This document shows positions 53,648 through 62,835 of a DNA stretch of 64,000 bases, one piece after another. Each line of letters opens with the position of its first letter. Position 1 is the stretch's first letter. Origin of the DNA: Acidobacteriota bacterium (GTDB taxonomy: Bacteria; Acidobacteriota; Terriglobia; Acidiferrales; UBA7541); the NCBI GenBank assembly GCA_021788095.1, contig JAJYLB010000005.1, positions 62,001 to 126,000 of the forward strand, given 5' to 3'. Both the position numbers and the translations under genes were made by a program. The notes under the pieces are model-generated. The model searched no databases. It was not told the origin of the DNA and saw only the letters and a list, made by a program, of their open reading frames with translations.

Positions 53648-55771
53648 ATGTCTTCATCCTTGCGTTCCGCGACGTTCGGATTCCTGCTGCTGGCCCTGGC
53701 CGCCTGGCCTGCGGCGGCGCGCGCCCAAACCAATTCGCCCACGTGCTTGGGGCTGGAGCTGGCTTCGCCGGGAGGAGCGTCCGCCAAGGGGCAGAGCAGT
53801 GCGGCCACTAGCGCCCATGGGCTCAACCCCGCCGATTTCGACCGGTCGGTGAGTCCTTGCCAGGATTTCTTCGATTTCACCAATGGCGGCTGGATCAAGG
53901 CCCACCCGATTCCCGCGGCCTTTCCCGCCTGGAACCTCTTCTCCGAGCTGGCGATGCGCAACCGAGCGGTCCTGCGGCAAATCCTCGACCAGGAAGCCGC
54001 CGGCCGCGCCAAGGCCGCGCCCGGCTCGAACGATCGGAAGCTCGGCGATTTCTACGCGAGCTGCATGAATACGGCGGCCATCGACGCCGCGGGAATCAGA
54101 CCGCTCCAGCCGGAACTCCGCCGCATCGAAGCCATTCGCAATCTCGGCGAGCTGGAGGCGGAGGTGGCGCGGCTGCAGGAGATGGGAGCGGGCGTGGTGT
54201 TCGGTTTCCGGTCCGAGCAGGACTTCAAGAACAGCACCCAGGAGATCGCCAACGCCGCCCAGGGCGGCCTCGGCCTGCCCGACCGCGACGACTATCTGAA
54301 AACCGATCCGCACAGCGTCGAGTTGCGGCAGGAGTACGTCGCGCACATGACCCGTATGTTCGGGCTTCTGGGCGATCCCGCCCCTCGCGCGGCCGCGGAA
54401 GCGAAGGCGGTGATGGCGCTCGAAACGCAACTGGCGCAGGCGTCGATGACCAACGTCGAGCGCCGCAATCCCGACAACGTCTATCACAAGATGGCGCTCA
54501 CCGAGTTCCAAGCCCTGACTCCGCATTTCTCCTGGAAACGCTACCTTGCCGGCGTCGGCTTGCCCGGCGTCGCCTCCCTCAACGTTTCGCAGCCGAAGTT
54601 CTTCGAAGCGCTCGACCACGACCTCGCCACGGTGCCGCTCTCGGAATGGAAGACGTATCTCCGCTGGCACCTGGTCCACGCCCTGGCGCCCGATCTTTCC
54701 ACGCCGTTCGTCGATGAAAATTTCGCTTTCTACGGCCGCACGCTGACCGGGGCGCAACAGATACAACCCCGCTGGCAGCGCTGCGTCCAGGCCGCCGACC
54801 AGCACCTGGGCGAGGCGCTGGGCCAGAAGTACGTGGCGCGGACGTTTCCGCCTTCGGCGAAGGCGGCCGCGCTCAAGATGGTCCACAACCTGATCGCCAT
54901 TCTGCGCGCCGATATCGAGACGCTGCCCTGGATGCAGCCTGCGACGCGGCAGGCCGCCCTTCACAAGCTGGATAAGATGGCCATCAAGATCGGCTACCCC
55001 GACCGCTGGCGCAGCTATGCCGCCTACCGCGTCGTCGCCGGGCCCTACGTCGAAAACATCGTTGCAGGCGACAAGTTCAGCTTCCATCGGGACCTGGCCA
55101 GGATCGGCAAGCCGGTCAACCGCGCGCGCTGGGGCATGACCCCGCCCACCGTGAACGCCTACTACAACCCTTCGATGAACGAAATCGTCTTCCCCGCCGG
55201 CATTCTCCAGCCGCCGTTCTTCGATCCCCAAGCCGACGATGCCTTGAACTACGGCGGGATCGGCGCCGTCATCGGCCATGAAATGACGCACGGCTTCGAC
55301 GACGAAGGGAGCAAGTTCGACGCGAGCGGCAACCTCCACAATTGGTGGACCCCCGCCGACTTAACCAATTTCCACGCGCGGGCGCAGTGCGTCGCCCACC
55401 AGTTCGATACCTACGTCGCCATCGGCAACGTCCACGAAAACGGCCAGTTGGTGCTCGGGGAAAGCATCGCCGACCTGGGCGGCCTGACCATCGCTTATAG
55501 GGCCTTCGAGCAAACGCCGGAATTCAAGGCCGGCAAGCGCATCCAGGGCTTCACCCCACAGCAACGATTCTTCCTGGCCTTCGGGCGGATTTGGGAGGGA
55601 GAAGAACGGCCGCAATACGTTCGCCTGATGGCGAAGATCAATCCCCACCCGCTCGGCCGGTATCGCGTGATGGGCCCGCTATCCAATATGGAGCCGTTCG
55701 CTCAGGCCTTCGGCTGCCATGGAAAGGACGCGATGGTGCGCCCTCCGGCCGACCAGTGCAAAATCTGGTAG
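53648..55771 (+). CDS. M13-family (neprilysin-like) metalloendopeptidase
   Basis: A 707-residue exported zinc peptidase with a signal peptide (about 1-26, cleavage near ARAQT). The zinc site is His544/Glu545/His548 in GHEMTHGFDDEG and Glu605/Asp609 in GESIADLGG. NAYYNPSMNEIVFPAGILQPP is the usual substrate-binding strand. The end CKIW is the typical M13 terminus. It cleaves small peptides in the periplasm or outside. ATG 53648 follows GAAGGAGG. It stands alone. Confidence 0.95.
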   Translation: MSSSLRSATFGFLLLALAAWPAAARAQTNSPTCLGLELASPGGASAKGQSSAATSAHGLNPADFDRSVSPCQDFFDFTNGGWIKAHPIPAAFPAWNLFSELAMRNRAVLRQILDQEAAGRAKAAPGSNDRKLGDFYASCMNTAAIDAAGIRPLQPELRRIEAIRNLGELEAEVARLQEMGAGVVFGFRSEQDFKNSTQEIANAAQGGLGLPDRDDYLKTDPHSVELRQEYVAHMTRMFGLLGDPAPRAAAEAKAVMALETQLAQASMTNVERRNPDNVYHKMALTEFQALTPHFSWKRYLAGVGLPGVASLNVSQPKFFEALDHDLATVPLSEWKTYLRWHLVHALAPDLSTPFVDENFAFYGRTLTGAQQIQPRWQRCVQAADQHLGEALGQKYVARTFPPSAKAAALKMVHNLIAILRADIETLPWMQPATRQAALHKLDKMAIKIGYPDRWRSYAAYRVVAGPYVENIVAGDKFSFHRDLARIGKPVNRARWGMTPPTVNAYYNPSMNEIVFPAGILQPPFFDPQADDALNYGGIGAVIGHEMTHGFDDEGSKFDASGNLHNWWTPADLTNFHARAQCVAHQFDTYVAIGNVHENGQLVLGESIADLGGLTIAYRAFEQTPEFKAGKRIQGFTPQQRFFLAFGRIWEGEERPQYVRLMAKINPHPLGRYRVMGPLSNMEPFAQAFGCHGKDAMVRPPADQCKIW

Positions 55772-56043
55772 AGGTTAGAACCGCAGGTTACCGGGTACGG
55801 GTTACCCGCCAGCCTCCGGCGGGCACGCGTTTGAACATAGGCCACTTGCGCTTGCCGGAGGGCTTCGATTTGCCACTGCGGTTCGGTTAAAATGCACGGG
55901 AGGGACCGCGTCACCCAGGTCGGTGAAACCTTCTTACGGCTGGTCGCGTAAGTATCAGCAGGCACAAAGAAGAGAGGGCGGAGCGCGCGGCGTGGATTTG
56001 GGTGTGGACCGCGCTGGGCGGTGGGTGCGCGGCGCCATACGCC

Positions 56044-56168
56044 CTCGAGAGGCGGTTTCAAAACTCCCGCCTCCGGAGGGCGCGGCTTCAGCCGTGCCGT
56101 AAAGGCAGCCGCAATCAGGGGCTTCAGCCCCTGAAGCGAGCCCACGGTGGCTTTGAAATAGCCTCGAG
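56044..56168. repeat. MITE-like element, copy C, with terminal inverted repeats (spacer 55772-56210)
   Basis: The terminal arms begin with CTCGAG (56044-56049) and end with CTCGAG (56163-56168); they continue as GCGGTTTCAAAAC and GGCTTTGAAATAG, mostly complementary. Inside are CGGCTTCAGCCG (within 56078-56098) and CAGGGGCTTCAGCCCCTG (56116-56133). Non-coding, 125 bp, just before the HlyD-family gene. The left part of the spacer (55790-55830) has a further GGTTACCGGGTACGGGTTACC direct/inverted motif and no gene. Confidence 0.85.
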
Positions 56169-56210
56169 GCTTCGGGCCTTGAGCGGTAGGAGGAAAGCGA
56201 TTCGAGGCGG

Positions 56211-57602
56211 ATGACAAAGGGAAAGAAGATCGGTTTGCTGGTGGCGGGGGTGGCCGTCCTGGGACTGGGCGCCGGCATCGGCATTTACGAGGCCCAAAAG
56301 GGAATCGTGTCGGTGGAGGCGGCGCCGGTCGCTCGCCGGGATTTGACGTCTTTCGTGAGCGCGACCGGGGAGATCCGCCCGAAGACCTATACCAACGTGC
56401 TGGCGGAAGGCTTCGGCAAAATCACCGACATCGTCGTGCAGGAAGGCCAGTGGGTTCGCCAAGGCGACGTATTGATGCACGTCGAATCGATTCAGCCGGC
56501 CGCGAACGTTCGCGCGCAGCAGGCTACCATCGCCGCCCAGCAGTCCGCGTTGAAGGCGGCGCAAGCGAATTTCAAGGCCGTCCAGGCGAACGTGGCGCAG
56601 CAGCAGGCCAATCTCGCCAATGTGCGGTTCGATTGGGGGCAAAGCCAGCAGCTCTACGAGTCGAAACTGATTTCCCGGCAGAGTTACGAAGCGAGCAAGG
56701 CGAGCTACGAATCCGCGCGTGCCGCCCTGGCCGCCTCCCAGGCGCAACTCGCCCAAGCCCGCGCCCAGCAGTCGCAAGCGAACGACAACGTGCGCCAGGC
56801 GCAGGCCGTCCTGGTGGGCACGGAAGACGTGCTCCACAAAACCACCTATCGCGCGCCGATCTCCGGCATGGTGAGCTATATCGCCGTGCGGGTAGGGGAA
56901 AACGTTGTTCCCGGAATTCAAAATGCCGAGGGCGCGTATCTGATGACGATTTCCGACATGTCGGTGGTAACGGCCGAGGTGCGCGTCGACGAGACCGACA
57001 TCATCAGCGTCCGGAATGGCCAGCCGACGCAGATACAGATCGACGCCCTGCCCGATCGCACCTTCCAGGGGCACGTGACCCAGGTCGGCGACCAGGCCAT
57101 CATCCGCAGCACCGGCATGGCCACCACCCAAACCACTACCGGCACGGCGGAAGCCAAAGACTTCAAGGTGGTCGTCACGCTCGACCACCCGCCCAGCGAC
57201 CTGCGGCCAGGCTTGACGGTGACCGCGAAAATCGAGACGGCGCACCGATCGAACGTCCTGGCGATTCCCATCCAGGCCCTGGTGGTCCGCACGCGGGACC
57301 AATTGAAGCAGGATGCCGCCGCAGCCGCCCGCCAGGGCATCGAGGCGGTGGCGCTCGCGGCCACCAAAACACCCGCGGGCGGCAAGGATTCCGACCAGGT
57401 CCAGGGAGTCTTTGCCATCCGAAACGGCCGCGCGGTCTTCGTTCCCGTCGAGACCGGCATCATGGGTCTGACCAATATCGAAGTGACCCAGGGCCTTCAG
57501 CAAGGGGAGCAAGTCGTGGTGGGCACCTACCAGACCCTGAGAAGCCTGCATGCCGGATCCCAAGTCCGAGTGGAGCAGGCGCCGCCCTTGGCAACAAACT
57601 GA
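56211..57602 (+). CDS. Periplasmic adaptor of an efflux pump (HlyD/MacA family)
   Basis: A 463-residue membrane-fusion protein: an N-terminal anchor (about 7-25), a biotinyl-lipoyl half motif ([20 protein letters not shown]), a long coiled-coil hairpin rich in Ala/Gln (about 100-200), the second lipoyl half ([20 protein letters not shown]), and beta-barrel and membrane-proximal domains. It is MacA-like. The next gene is the ATPase. ATG 56211 follows GGAGG-type sequence after the repeat. No permease or outer-membrane TolC gene follows. Confidence 0.9.
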   Translation: MTKGKKIGLLVAGVAVLGLGAGIGIYEAQKGIVSVEAAPVARRDLTSFVSATGEIRPKTYTNVLAEGFGKITDIVVQEGQWVRQGDVLMHVESIQPAANVRAQQATIAAQQSALKAAQANFKAVQANVAQQQANLANVRFDWGQSQQLYESKLISRQSYEASKASYESARAALAASQAQLAQARAQQSQANDNVRQAQAVLVGTEDVLHKTTYRAPISGMVSYIAVRVGENVVPGIQNAEGAYLMTISDMSVVTAEVRVDETDIISVRNGQPTQIQIDALPDRTFQGHVTQVGDQAIIRSTGMATTQTTTGTAEAKDFKVVVTLDHPPSDLRPGLTVTAKIETAHRSNVLAIPIQALVVRTRDQLKQDAAAAARQGIEAVALAATKTPAGGKDSDQVQGVFAIRNGRAVFVPVETGIMGLTNIEVTQGLQQGEQVVVGTYQTLRSLHAGSQVRVEQAPPLATN

Positions 57603-57654
57603 GACCGGAATCGCTTCGGAAGCGTCTAAGAGAGAGGCAAGGAGAGAGCGAGCA

Positions 57655-58395
57655 ATGGCCGTAGCAGCCAGGGCGGTGGGCGAATCGTTTCGCCAGGACC
57701 TGATCGATCAGGGTGTGGTCATCAAGACCGCGAAGCTGGTCAAGACCTACGACATGGGCGCGACGCAGGTGCAAGCGCTCCGTGGAGTGGAAATCGAAAT
57801 TCACAAGGGAGAGTACGTCGCCATCATGGGGCCCTCGGGCTCCGGCAAGTCCACCCTGATGAACTTGCTCGGCTGCCTCGATTCGCCCACCAGCGGCCAG
57901 TACTGGCTGGCGGGGCGACTGGTGAGCGAATTGAACGACGACGAGCTGGCGCACATTCGGAACAAGGAGATCGGGTTCGTCTTCCAGACGTTCAACCTGC
58001 TGGCCCGCGCCACCGCTTTGCACAACGTCGAGTTGCCGCTCATTTACAACGGCACCCCTCCCCAGGAGCGAATCGACCGGGCCAAACAGGCCCTGCAAAT
58101 GGTCGATCTCGCCGACCGCATGTATCACCGGCCCAACGAGCTGTCCGGCGGCCAGCGCCAGCGCGTCGCGGTGGCCCGGGCGCTGGTGAACCGGCCGGCC
58201 ATCTTGCTCGCGGACGAGCCTACCGGCAACCTCGACACGCAAACCGGCGAGGAGATCATGGCGCTCTTCGCCAGGCTGCACAGCGAAGGTCATACCATCA
58301 TCATCGTGACCCACGAGCCGGATATCGCCGCCCACGCCGAACGCGTCATCCGGGTGCGCGACGGCCATATCGAATCCGACGAAAGAATCAAGTAA
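57655..58395 (+). CDS. ABC transporter ATP-binding protein, MacB/LolD type
   Basis: A 246-residue ATPase of the MacB/LolD group. Walker A is [15 protein letters not shown], the Q-loop is FVFQTFNLL, the signature is [15 protein letters not shown] and Walker B is [15 protein letters not shown] 57655 is preceded by GGAGAGAG. It lies 52 bases behind the adaptor gene, so it is co-transcribed. The expected FtsX-like permease is not in the next 5 kb. Confidence 0.93.
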   Translation: MAVAARAVGESFRQDLIDQGVVIKTAKLVKTYDMGATQVQALRGVEIEIHKGEYVAIMGPSGSGKSTLMNLLGCLDSPTSGQYWLAGRLVSELNDDELAHIRNKEIGFVFQTFNLLARATALHNVELPLIYNGTPPQERIDRAKQALQMVDLADRMYHRPNELSGGQRQRVAVARALVNRPAILLADEPTGNLDTQTGEEIMALFARLHSEGHTIIIVTHEPDIAAHAERVIRVRDGHIESDERIK

Positions 58396-58525
58396 GGCGG
58401 TTGAGAGTCCGCAACCAAACCACCTCGCAGCCCGCGCCGAAACCGTCCAGCGCTCCAAGTCGTTAAGGTTTAAACGTAGAGCCGTCTTCAGCGCGGCACG
58501 CCCCGTGCGCTTCCCGTTATCCGTA

Positions 58526-58576
58526 ATTCCCGCCGAGGCTTATCCTCCGCGAAAGCGGGGGGCGGAGGGCGGGAAT
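58526..58576. repeat. REP-like palindrome (spacer 58396-58715)
   Basis: The arms ATTCCCGCC (58526-58534) and GGCGGGAAT (58568-58576) enclose CCTCCGC/GCGGAGG-type inner arms around GAAA. It occupies the spacer after the ATPase gene. Nothing else is supported in this 320-base stretch apart from a TATATAG -10-like box at 58683-58689. Confidence 0.7.
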
Positions 58577-58715
58577 CCAGCCGCGTCCACCTGCCGGCCC
58601 AAGATGTACGTCAGAAAGGCAACCTCTGAACGCAACGATGCTTTCTCCCATCCCTGGGCGCCTCGCCGGGGTACCTTAACCCGTATATAGTCTTTCCGTC
58701 CGGAAGGAGGGAGCG

Positions 58716-59582
58716 ATGACACCCAAGGTGGGCTGGATCGGCTTGGGACTGATTGGGAAGCCGATGGCGCGACGGCTGGCCAATGCGGGCCTTGCGATGA
58801 CGGTGTGGAACCGGGCGGCTTCGAAAGCGGAGGAGTTAGTTCCCCTGGGCGCGCGGCCGGCGGCCACGGCGCGCGAAGCCGCCGCCGCATCCGAAGTGCT
58901 TTTCACCTGCGTCAGCGATCCGCCGGCGCTCGAAGCGGTGCTCTTTGGGCCGGAGGGAGCGCTCGAAGGGCTCGGAGCGGGCAGCGTGCTCGTCGATTGC
59001 AGCACGATCTCTCCCGCGCTGGCGCGACGCATTGCCGCGGCCTGTGCCGAGCGGGGAGCCGAATTCCTGGAAGCGCCCATCACCGGCGGAACGTGGGGTG
59101 CGGAAAAGGGCGAACTCGTGTTCCTCATCGGAGGCGAGGCGGCCACGCTCGACCGGGTTCGGCCGGTGCTCGCGCATCTGGGCAAGAAGCTTTTCCACCT
59201 GGGTCCGCACGGCGCCGGCCAGACCGTGAAACTAGCGATGAATCTGCTGTACGCGCTCGAGGTGCAGGCGCTCGCCGAAGCCCTGGCGCTGGTGGCGGGA
59301 GCCGGGATCGGCGCGGAGAAGCTGCTAGACGTCCTCGCCTCGAGCATGGGCCGCGCGCCCGTCTTGGACGTCAAAGCGCCGATGATGACTTCGGGGAACT
59401 ACGCCCCCAGCTTCCCGCTGCGGCTCATGCACAAGGACTTGGGCCTCGCACTCGATCTGGCCAATCATCTGGGCGTGCCCCTGCCGGCGACCGCGGCGGC
59501 CCGCGAAACTTACAGCGCGGTGAAAGGGGCGAGCGCCGAAGACGTCGACTATGCCGCCGTGCGCCGCTTCTGGCGGCAGTAG
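58716..59582 (+). CDS. 3-hydroxyisobutyrate dehydrogenase-family oxidoreductase
   Basis: A 288-residue beta-hydroxyacid dehydrogenase. The Rossmann start VGWIGLGLIGKPMARRLA is followed by the substrate motif LEAPITGGTWGAEKG and the catalytic-lysine helix (GQTVKLAMNLLYALE, lysine about residue 172), with KDLGLALDLA near the end. The arginine after NRAA suggests NADPH. Relatives act on 3-hydroxyisobutyrate, tartronate semialdehyde or glyoxylate/succinic semialdehyde; which one cannot be told. ATG 58716 follows GGAAGGAGGGAG. Confidence 0.88.
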   Translation: MTPKVGWIGLGLIGKPMARRLANAGLAMTVWNRAASKAEELVPLGARPAATAREAAAASEVLFTCVSDPPALEAVLFGPEGALEGLGAGSVLVDCSTISPALARRIAAACAERGAEFLEAPITGGTWGAEKGELVFLIGGEAATLDRVRPVLAHLGKKLFHLGPHGAGQTVKLAMNLLYALEVQALAEALALVAGAGIGAEKLLDVLASSMGRAPVLDVKAPMMTSGNYAPSFPLRLMHKDLGLALDLANHLGVPLPATAAARETYSAVKGASAEDVDYAAVRRFWRQ

Positions 59583-59607
59583 GGTGGAGGCAAAGGAGGT
59601 AGGAGCC

Positions 59608-59850
59608 TCAGAGCTTTTCTCCGCGTGCCGGCTGCCCCCGGAGGAGAAAGGTTTTCGGTAATTTCCCGTTGCCGCAAATCTTGAACGACCCGAAATCCTT
59701 GTACCAGGGGCCTTCCGGCGCTTCGGGCTCGGACTCACGCCACAGTTTCAATTGGTAGAGGTCCTCGGCGGTGATCCTGCGTTCTCGGAGCCTTTCGAGC
59801 AAGTGATCGCGAACGGCGGGCGGCAGGCGGGTCCACTGAATCCGGGGCAT
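59608..59850 (-). CDS. Small protein, second gene of a ribbon-helix-helix pair
   Basis: An 80-residue protein starting immediately after the stop of the ribbon-helix-helix gene (TAG then ATG, no gap). The N-terminal half is helical and charged (LPPAVRDHLLERLRERRITAED); the C-terminal half is aromatic and basic (GPWYKDFGSFKICGNGKLPK). I do not recognise a catalytic motif. By position it could be the toxin of a type II pair, but no family evidence supports that. The possible start is ATG 59850. Confidence 0.65.
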   Translation of the reverse strand: MPRIQWTRLPPAVRDHLLERLRERRITAEDLYQLKLWRESEPEAPEGPWYKDFGSFKICGNGKLPKTFLLRGQPARGEKL

Positions 59851-60108
59851 CTACTCGCCGAAAGTCATCCAGGCCAGCTGTTGCTTGATGCTCCGGCGCT
59901 CTTCAGTGTCGGAAGCCCCGCTGAGGCGATCGGCGAGCTCGAAGAACTTCCGCTTTTCGGCCTCTTTCGAGTCGATACCGGCCTCGATCAGGTCCACCAG
60001 AACTCGGTTGGTGCTGGCGCGCTGCTTCCGGGCAAGCGTTCGCACCCTCCGCGCCAAGCGCGGCGGCATCGTGACGCTCTGGCGAACGGGCTTTCCTCGG
60101 GTCGCCAT
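59851..60108 (-). CDS. Ribbon-helix-helix DNA-binding protein
   Basis: An 85-residue protein with a CopG/MetJ-like fold: a short strand (RQSVTMP), a helix (LARRVRTLARKQ) and a second helix (TNRVLVDLIEAGI), typical of antitoxins such as CopG or ParD. The C-terminal acidic part (about 50-85) would bind a partner. It is directly followed by the 80-residue gene above. Repeated TTCGCACCA words upstream (60127-60143) could be operator sites. Confidence 0.75.
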   Translation of the reverse strand: MATRGKPVRQSVTMPPRLARRVRTLARKQRASTNRVLVDLIEAGIDSKEAEKRKFFELADRLSGASDTEERRSIKQQLAWMTFGE

Positions 60109-60182
60109 GGTGCGATTCTAAACCTTTTCGCACCACTTCGCACCATCATTGCCATGCGGCCCCAGGGCCTCTGGCCCCCGGT

Positions 60183-60659
60183 CTAGTCCGGCTCGGGAAT
60201 CTGCTGGGCGAGGTAATTTTCCAGGCCCATCTGCTCGATCATGCTTAGCTCGGTTTCGAGCGTATCGACGTGTTCTTCCTCGTCCTGAAGGATCTCCTTG
60301 AAGAAATCGGCGGTGGCGTTATCGCCGGCGTGGCGGCAGATTTCGATGGACTTGTTGTAGTCCTCGACGGCGCCTTTCTCGAGCGCGAGATCGTTTTCGA
60401 GTTGCTGCTTCACGTTCTTGCCGATGGTGATTTTGGCCATTTGGTCCATCCGGGGCATGCCCTCGAGGAACAGGATGCGCTCGACGATGCGCTCGGCATG
60501 CTTCATTTCGCCGATCGCTTCCTGCTTGGTCTGCTTGGCAAGCCGCAGGTAACCCCAGTTCTCGCACATCTCGGCGTGCAGGATGTACTGGTTGATGGCG
60601 GCGAGTTCTTCTTTGAGCCGGTCGGAAAGTTCGGCGAGGACTTCGGGTTTGCCCTTCAT
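60183..60659 (-). CDS. bfr: Bacterioferritin
   Basis: A 158-residue haem-containing ferritin that stores iron as a 24-mer. The ferroxidase ligands are present: Glu18, Glu51 and His54 in GEMKHAER, and Glu127 and His130 in DEEEHVDTL; Met52 is the conserved haem ligand. The N-terminus MKGKPEVLAELSDRLKEELA and the LEGMPRMD segment are standard. Complete length. The gene stands alone, beside a palindromic repeat. Confidence 0.96.
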   Translation of the reverse strand: MKGKPEVLAELSDRLKEELAAINQYILHAEMCENWGYLRLAKQTKQEAIGEMKHAERIVERILFLEGMPRMDQMAKITIGKNVKQQLENDLALEKGAVEDYNKSIEICRHAGDNATADFFKEILQDEEEHVDTLETELSMIEQMGLENYLAQQIPEPD

Positions 60660-60749
60660 CTCGGTTTGGCCTCCTGGGGCGCCCCGGGGCGCGGCGCGCC
60701 GGGAGCCAGTGTACCGGAAAAGGAGGCCAAGGAAGCAAGAGTGGCGAGG

Positions 60750-60910
60750 AGCCTAAAGAGTCTGTGTGTCAACTTCTTCGTTCTTGGCAAGGGCACGTCC
60801 CGAATCCCGAAGGTTCGGGACGGGATCAGCCGTGCCGTAAGTGCTTGCGCAAGAATGCGGCTTCAGCCGCTGGGGGCCGCTCACCCGTCTTTTGCAGCAT
60901 CCTGCTAAAG
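60750..60910. repeat. MITE-like element, copy D (spacer 60660-61086)
   Basis: It starts with AGAGTCTGTGTGTCAAC (about 60759-60775), followed by the long first hairpin (GGGCACG 60791-60797 with CGTGCC 60831-60836; the same as in copy A). The second hairpin is GCGGCTTCAGCCGC (60857-60870), and a TTTGCAGCATCCTGCTAAAG tail ends near 60910. It lies between bacterioferritin and the GWxTD gene. Non-coding. Confidence 0.75.
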
Positions 60911-61019
60911 GGGGGACGGGACCAGCCGGCCGGCGAGGCGGCCAAGTTGCTTGAAAATGGCGGGGTTACGGGAACCGGCGTAACACGCACCCGGCGCGAG
61001 CTTGTATAGCGAGCTTGTA

Positions 61020-61049
61020 TTGACGCGGCCGGTCCGAGGGGAATACAAT
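61020..61049 (+). promoter_or_regulatory. Sigma-70-type promoter for the GWxTD gene
   Basis: TTGACG (61020-61025) and TACAAT (61044-61049) are 18 bases apart and about 37 bases before the start codon, which gives a short leader. Confidence 0.7.
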
Positions 61050-61086
61050 TTTTAGCGTTCGAGGGCCATTGCAGGGGGACCACGGT

Positions 61087-62823
61087 ATGCGTTCACTCAA
61101 GGTGGTACTCGCCTCTTTCTTTCTTATCCTTGCCCTGATTTTCGTCTTGCCTCCCATCAGCCGGGGCCAGCAGGATGCCGGCGCGCAGAATCAGCAGGAC
61201 CAGAAACCGCAATACACCAAGAAGCAGCAAAAAGAGCGGGAAAAACAGCTGATGCAGGAGGTCAACAACCCCTACAAAAACTGGATCAGCGGCCCGATCG
61301 CCTACATCATCTCCCCGGACGAGCGAAAAGCCTTCGACGAGCTGCAGACCAACGAGCAACGGGAACAGTTCATCGAGAATTTCTGGGCGCGGCGCAATCC
61401 GAACCCGGACTCGGAATACAACAGTTTCAAAGAGGATTTCTACCAGCGCGTCGAATACGCCAACGAGCACTACTCCTCCGGCATTCCGGGCTGGAAAACC
61501 GATCGGGGCCGCATCTACATCATGTGGGGACCCCCTGACGAAACCGATTCGCACCCCTCCGGCGGGAGCTACGAACGGCCGGCGAGCGAAGGCGGAGGCG
61601 AGACCTCTACCTACCCGTTCGAGGATTGGACCTACAACTACCTGCCCGGAATCGGCGAGAACGTGAAGCTGGAATTCGTCGATCCGACGATGACCGGCGA
61701 GTACCACTTGACCATCGATCCCTCGGAGAAGGACGCGCTGCTCTACGTGCCGGGAGCCGGCCTGACCCAGATGGAAGCCATGGGCATGGCGAGCAAGACC
61801 GATCGCTTCATGAATACCGACGGCACCCACGACGCGGCGCCGATCGGCGGGGCGGGCGCGATGCCGGATTCGATGGACGAATTCAACCGGCTGGAACTGT
61901 ACTCGAAGATCTTCCAGGCGCCGCCGGTGAAGTTTAAGGACCTGGAAACGATCGTGACTTCGCACGTGATTCGCAACCAGATCGGCTTCCAGTGGCGCGC
62001 CGACCATTTCCGCATCGTCGATTCCTCCGACCTCGTGCCGGTGACCATCCAAATCCCGAACAGCGAGATCGCCTATAAGGAAAAGGACGGCGTCGAAGCG
62101 GGCAAGCTCGAGATTTTCGGGCGCGTATCGACCCTGGCGGGGCGCGTCGAGCAGACTTTTGAGGACTACATCAGTCCGACCGAGGTGCTTCCTTCCCAAC
62201 TCGCCTTGGCGCGGAAGGGGCAATCGCTCTACCAGAAAGCGATTCCGCTCCGGCCCGGCCTGTACGAGCTGGACTTGGTGGTGAAGGACCAGAATAGCGG
62301 GAACATCGGCGTGATCGACACGCGGCTGCCGGTGCCGCAGTACGAAGACAGCAAGCTGAGCACTAGTTCCCTGGTCCTGGCCGACGAGATCGGCGGGGTT
62401 TCGGCGAACAACATTGGCCTGGGCGAATTCGTGATAGGCGACGTGAAGGTGCGGCCGCGTCTGGGAACCCCCCCCGGCTTCAAGACCAATGAGACGATGG
62501 GAATCTACATGCAGGTCTACAACCTGCAGATGGATCCGAAAACGCACCAGGCTAACGTCACCGTTCATTACCTGATCACCCGGGGGAAGCAGAAAGTCCT
62601 CGATCAGACCGACACCACCCAGCAAATCGCAAAGCAACTGGGGCATAACGTGGGCGTACAGTTCCCGATCGAGGAGCGGCTGCCCCTCGCCGGCATGGCC
62701 CCGGGTCGGTACCAACTCCAAGTGACGGTGGCGGACAACACCTCCCAGCAACAACTGGTCCGGACGGCGGATTTCACCGTCGAGCCAGCGGCTCCCCCAG
62801 CGACGAGCGAAGCGAAGGAGTAA
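61087..62823 (+). CDS. Exported GWxTD-domain protein
   Basis: A 578-residue protein with a signal peptide (1-27), a charged Gln/Lys-rich coiled stretch (28-58) and the GWxTD domain (about 60-190), with the signature GWKTD at 135-139 followed by GRIYIMWGPPDE. The second half is beta-rich and may be a ligand-binding region. GWxTD proteins are typical of Acidobacteriota and related phyla; the function is unknown. ATG 61087 follows CAGGGGGACC. It is followed closely by a carboxypeptidase-regulatory-like gene. Confidence 0.88.
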   Translation: MRSLKVVLASFFLILALIFVLPPISRGQQDAGAQNQQDQKPQYTKKQQKEREKQLMQEVNNPYKNWISGPIAYIISPDERKAFDELQTNEQREQFIENFWARRNPNPDSEYNSFKEDFYQRVEYANEHYSSGIPGWKTDRGRIYIMWGPPDETDSHPSGGSYERPASEGGGETSTYPFEDWTYNYLPGIGENVKLEFVDPTMTGEYHLTIDPSEKDALLYVPGAGLTQMEAMGMASKTDRFMNTDGTHDAAPIGGAGAMPDSMDEFNRLELYSKIFQAPPVKFKDLETIVTSHVIRNQIGFQWRADHFRIVDSSDLVPVTIQIPNSEIAYKEKDGVEAGKLEIFGRVSTLAGRVEQTFEDYISPTEVLPSQLALARKGQSLYQKAIPLRPGLYELDLVVKDQNSGNIGVIDTRLPVPQYEDSKLSTSSLVLADEIGGVSANNIGLGEFVIGDVKVRPRLGTPPGFKTNETMGIYMQVYNLQMDPKTHQANVTVHYLITRGKQKVLDQTDTTQQIAKQLGHNVGVQFPIEERLPLAGMAPGRYQLQVTVADNTSQQQLVRTADFTVEPAAPPATSEAKE

Positions 62824-62835
62824 ACGGCCGCGCCT

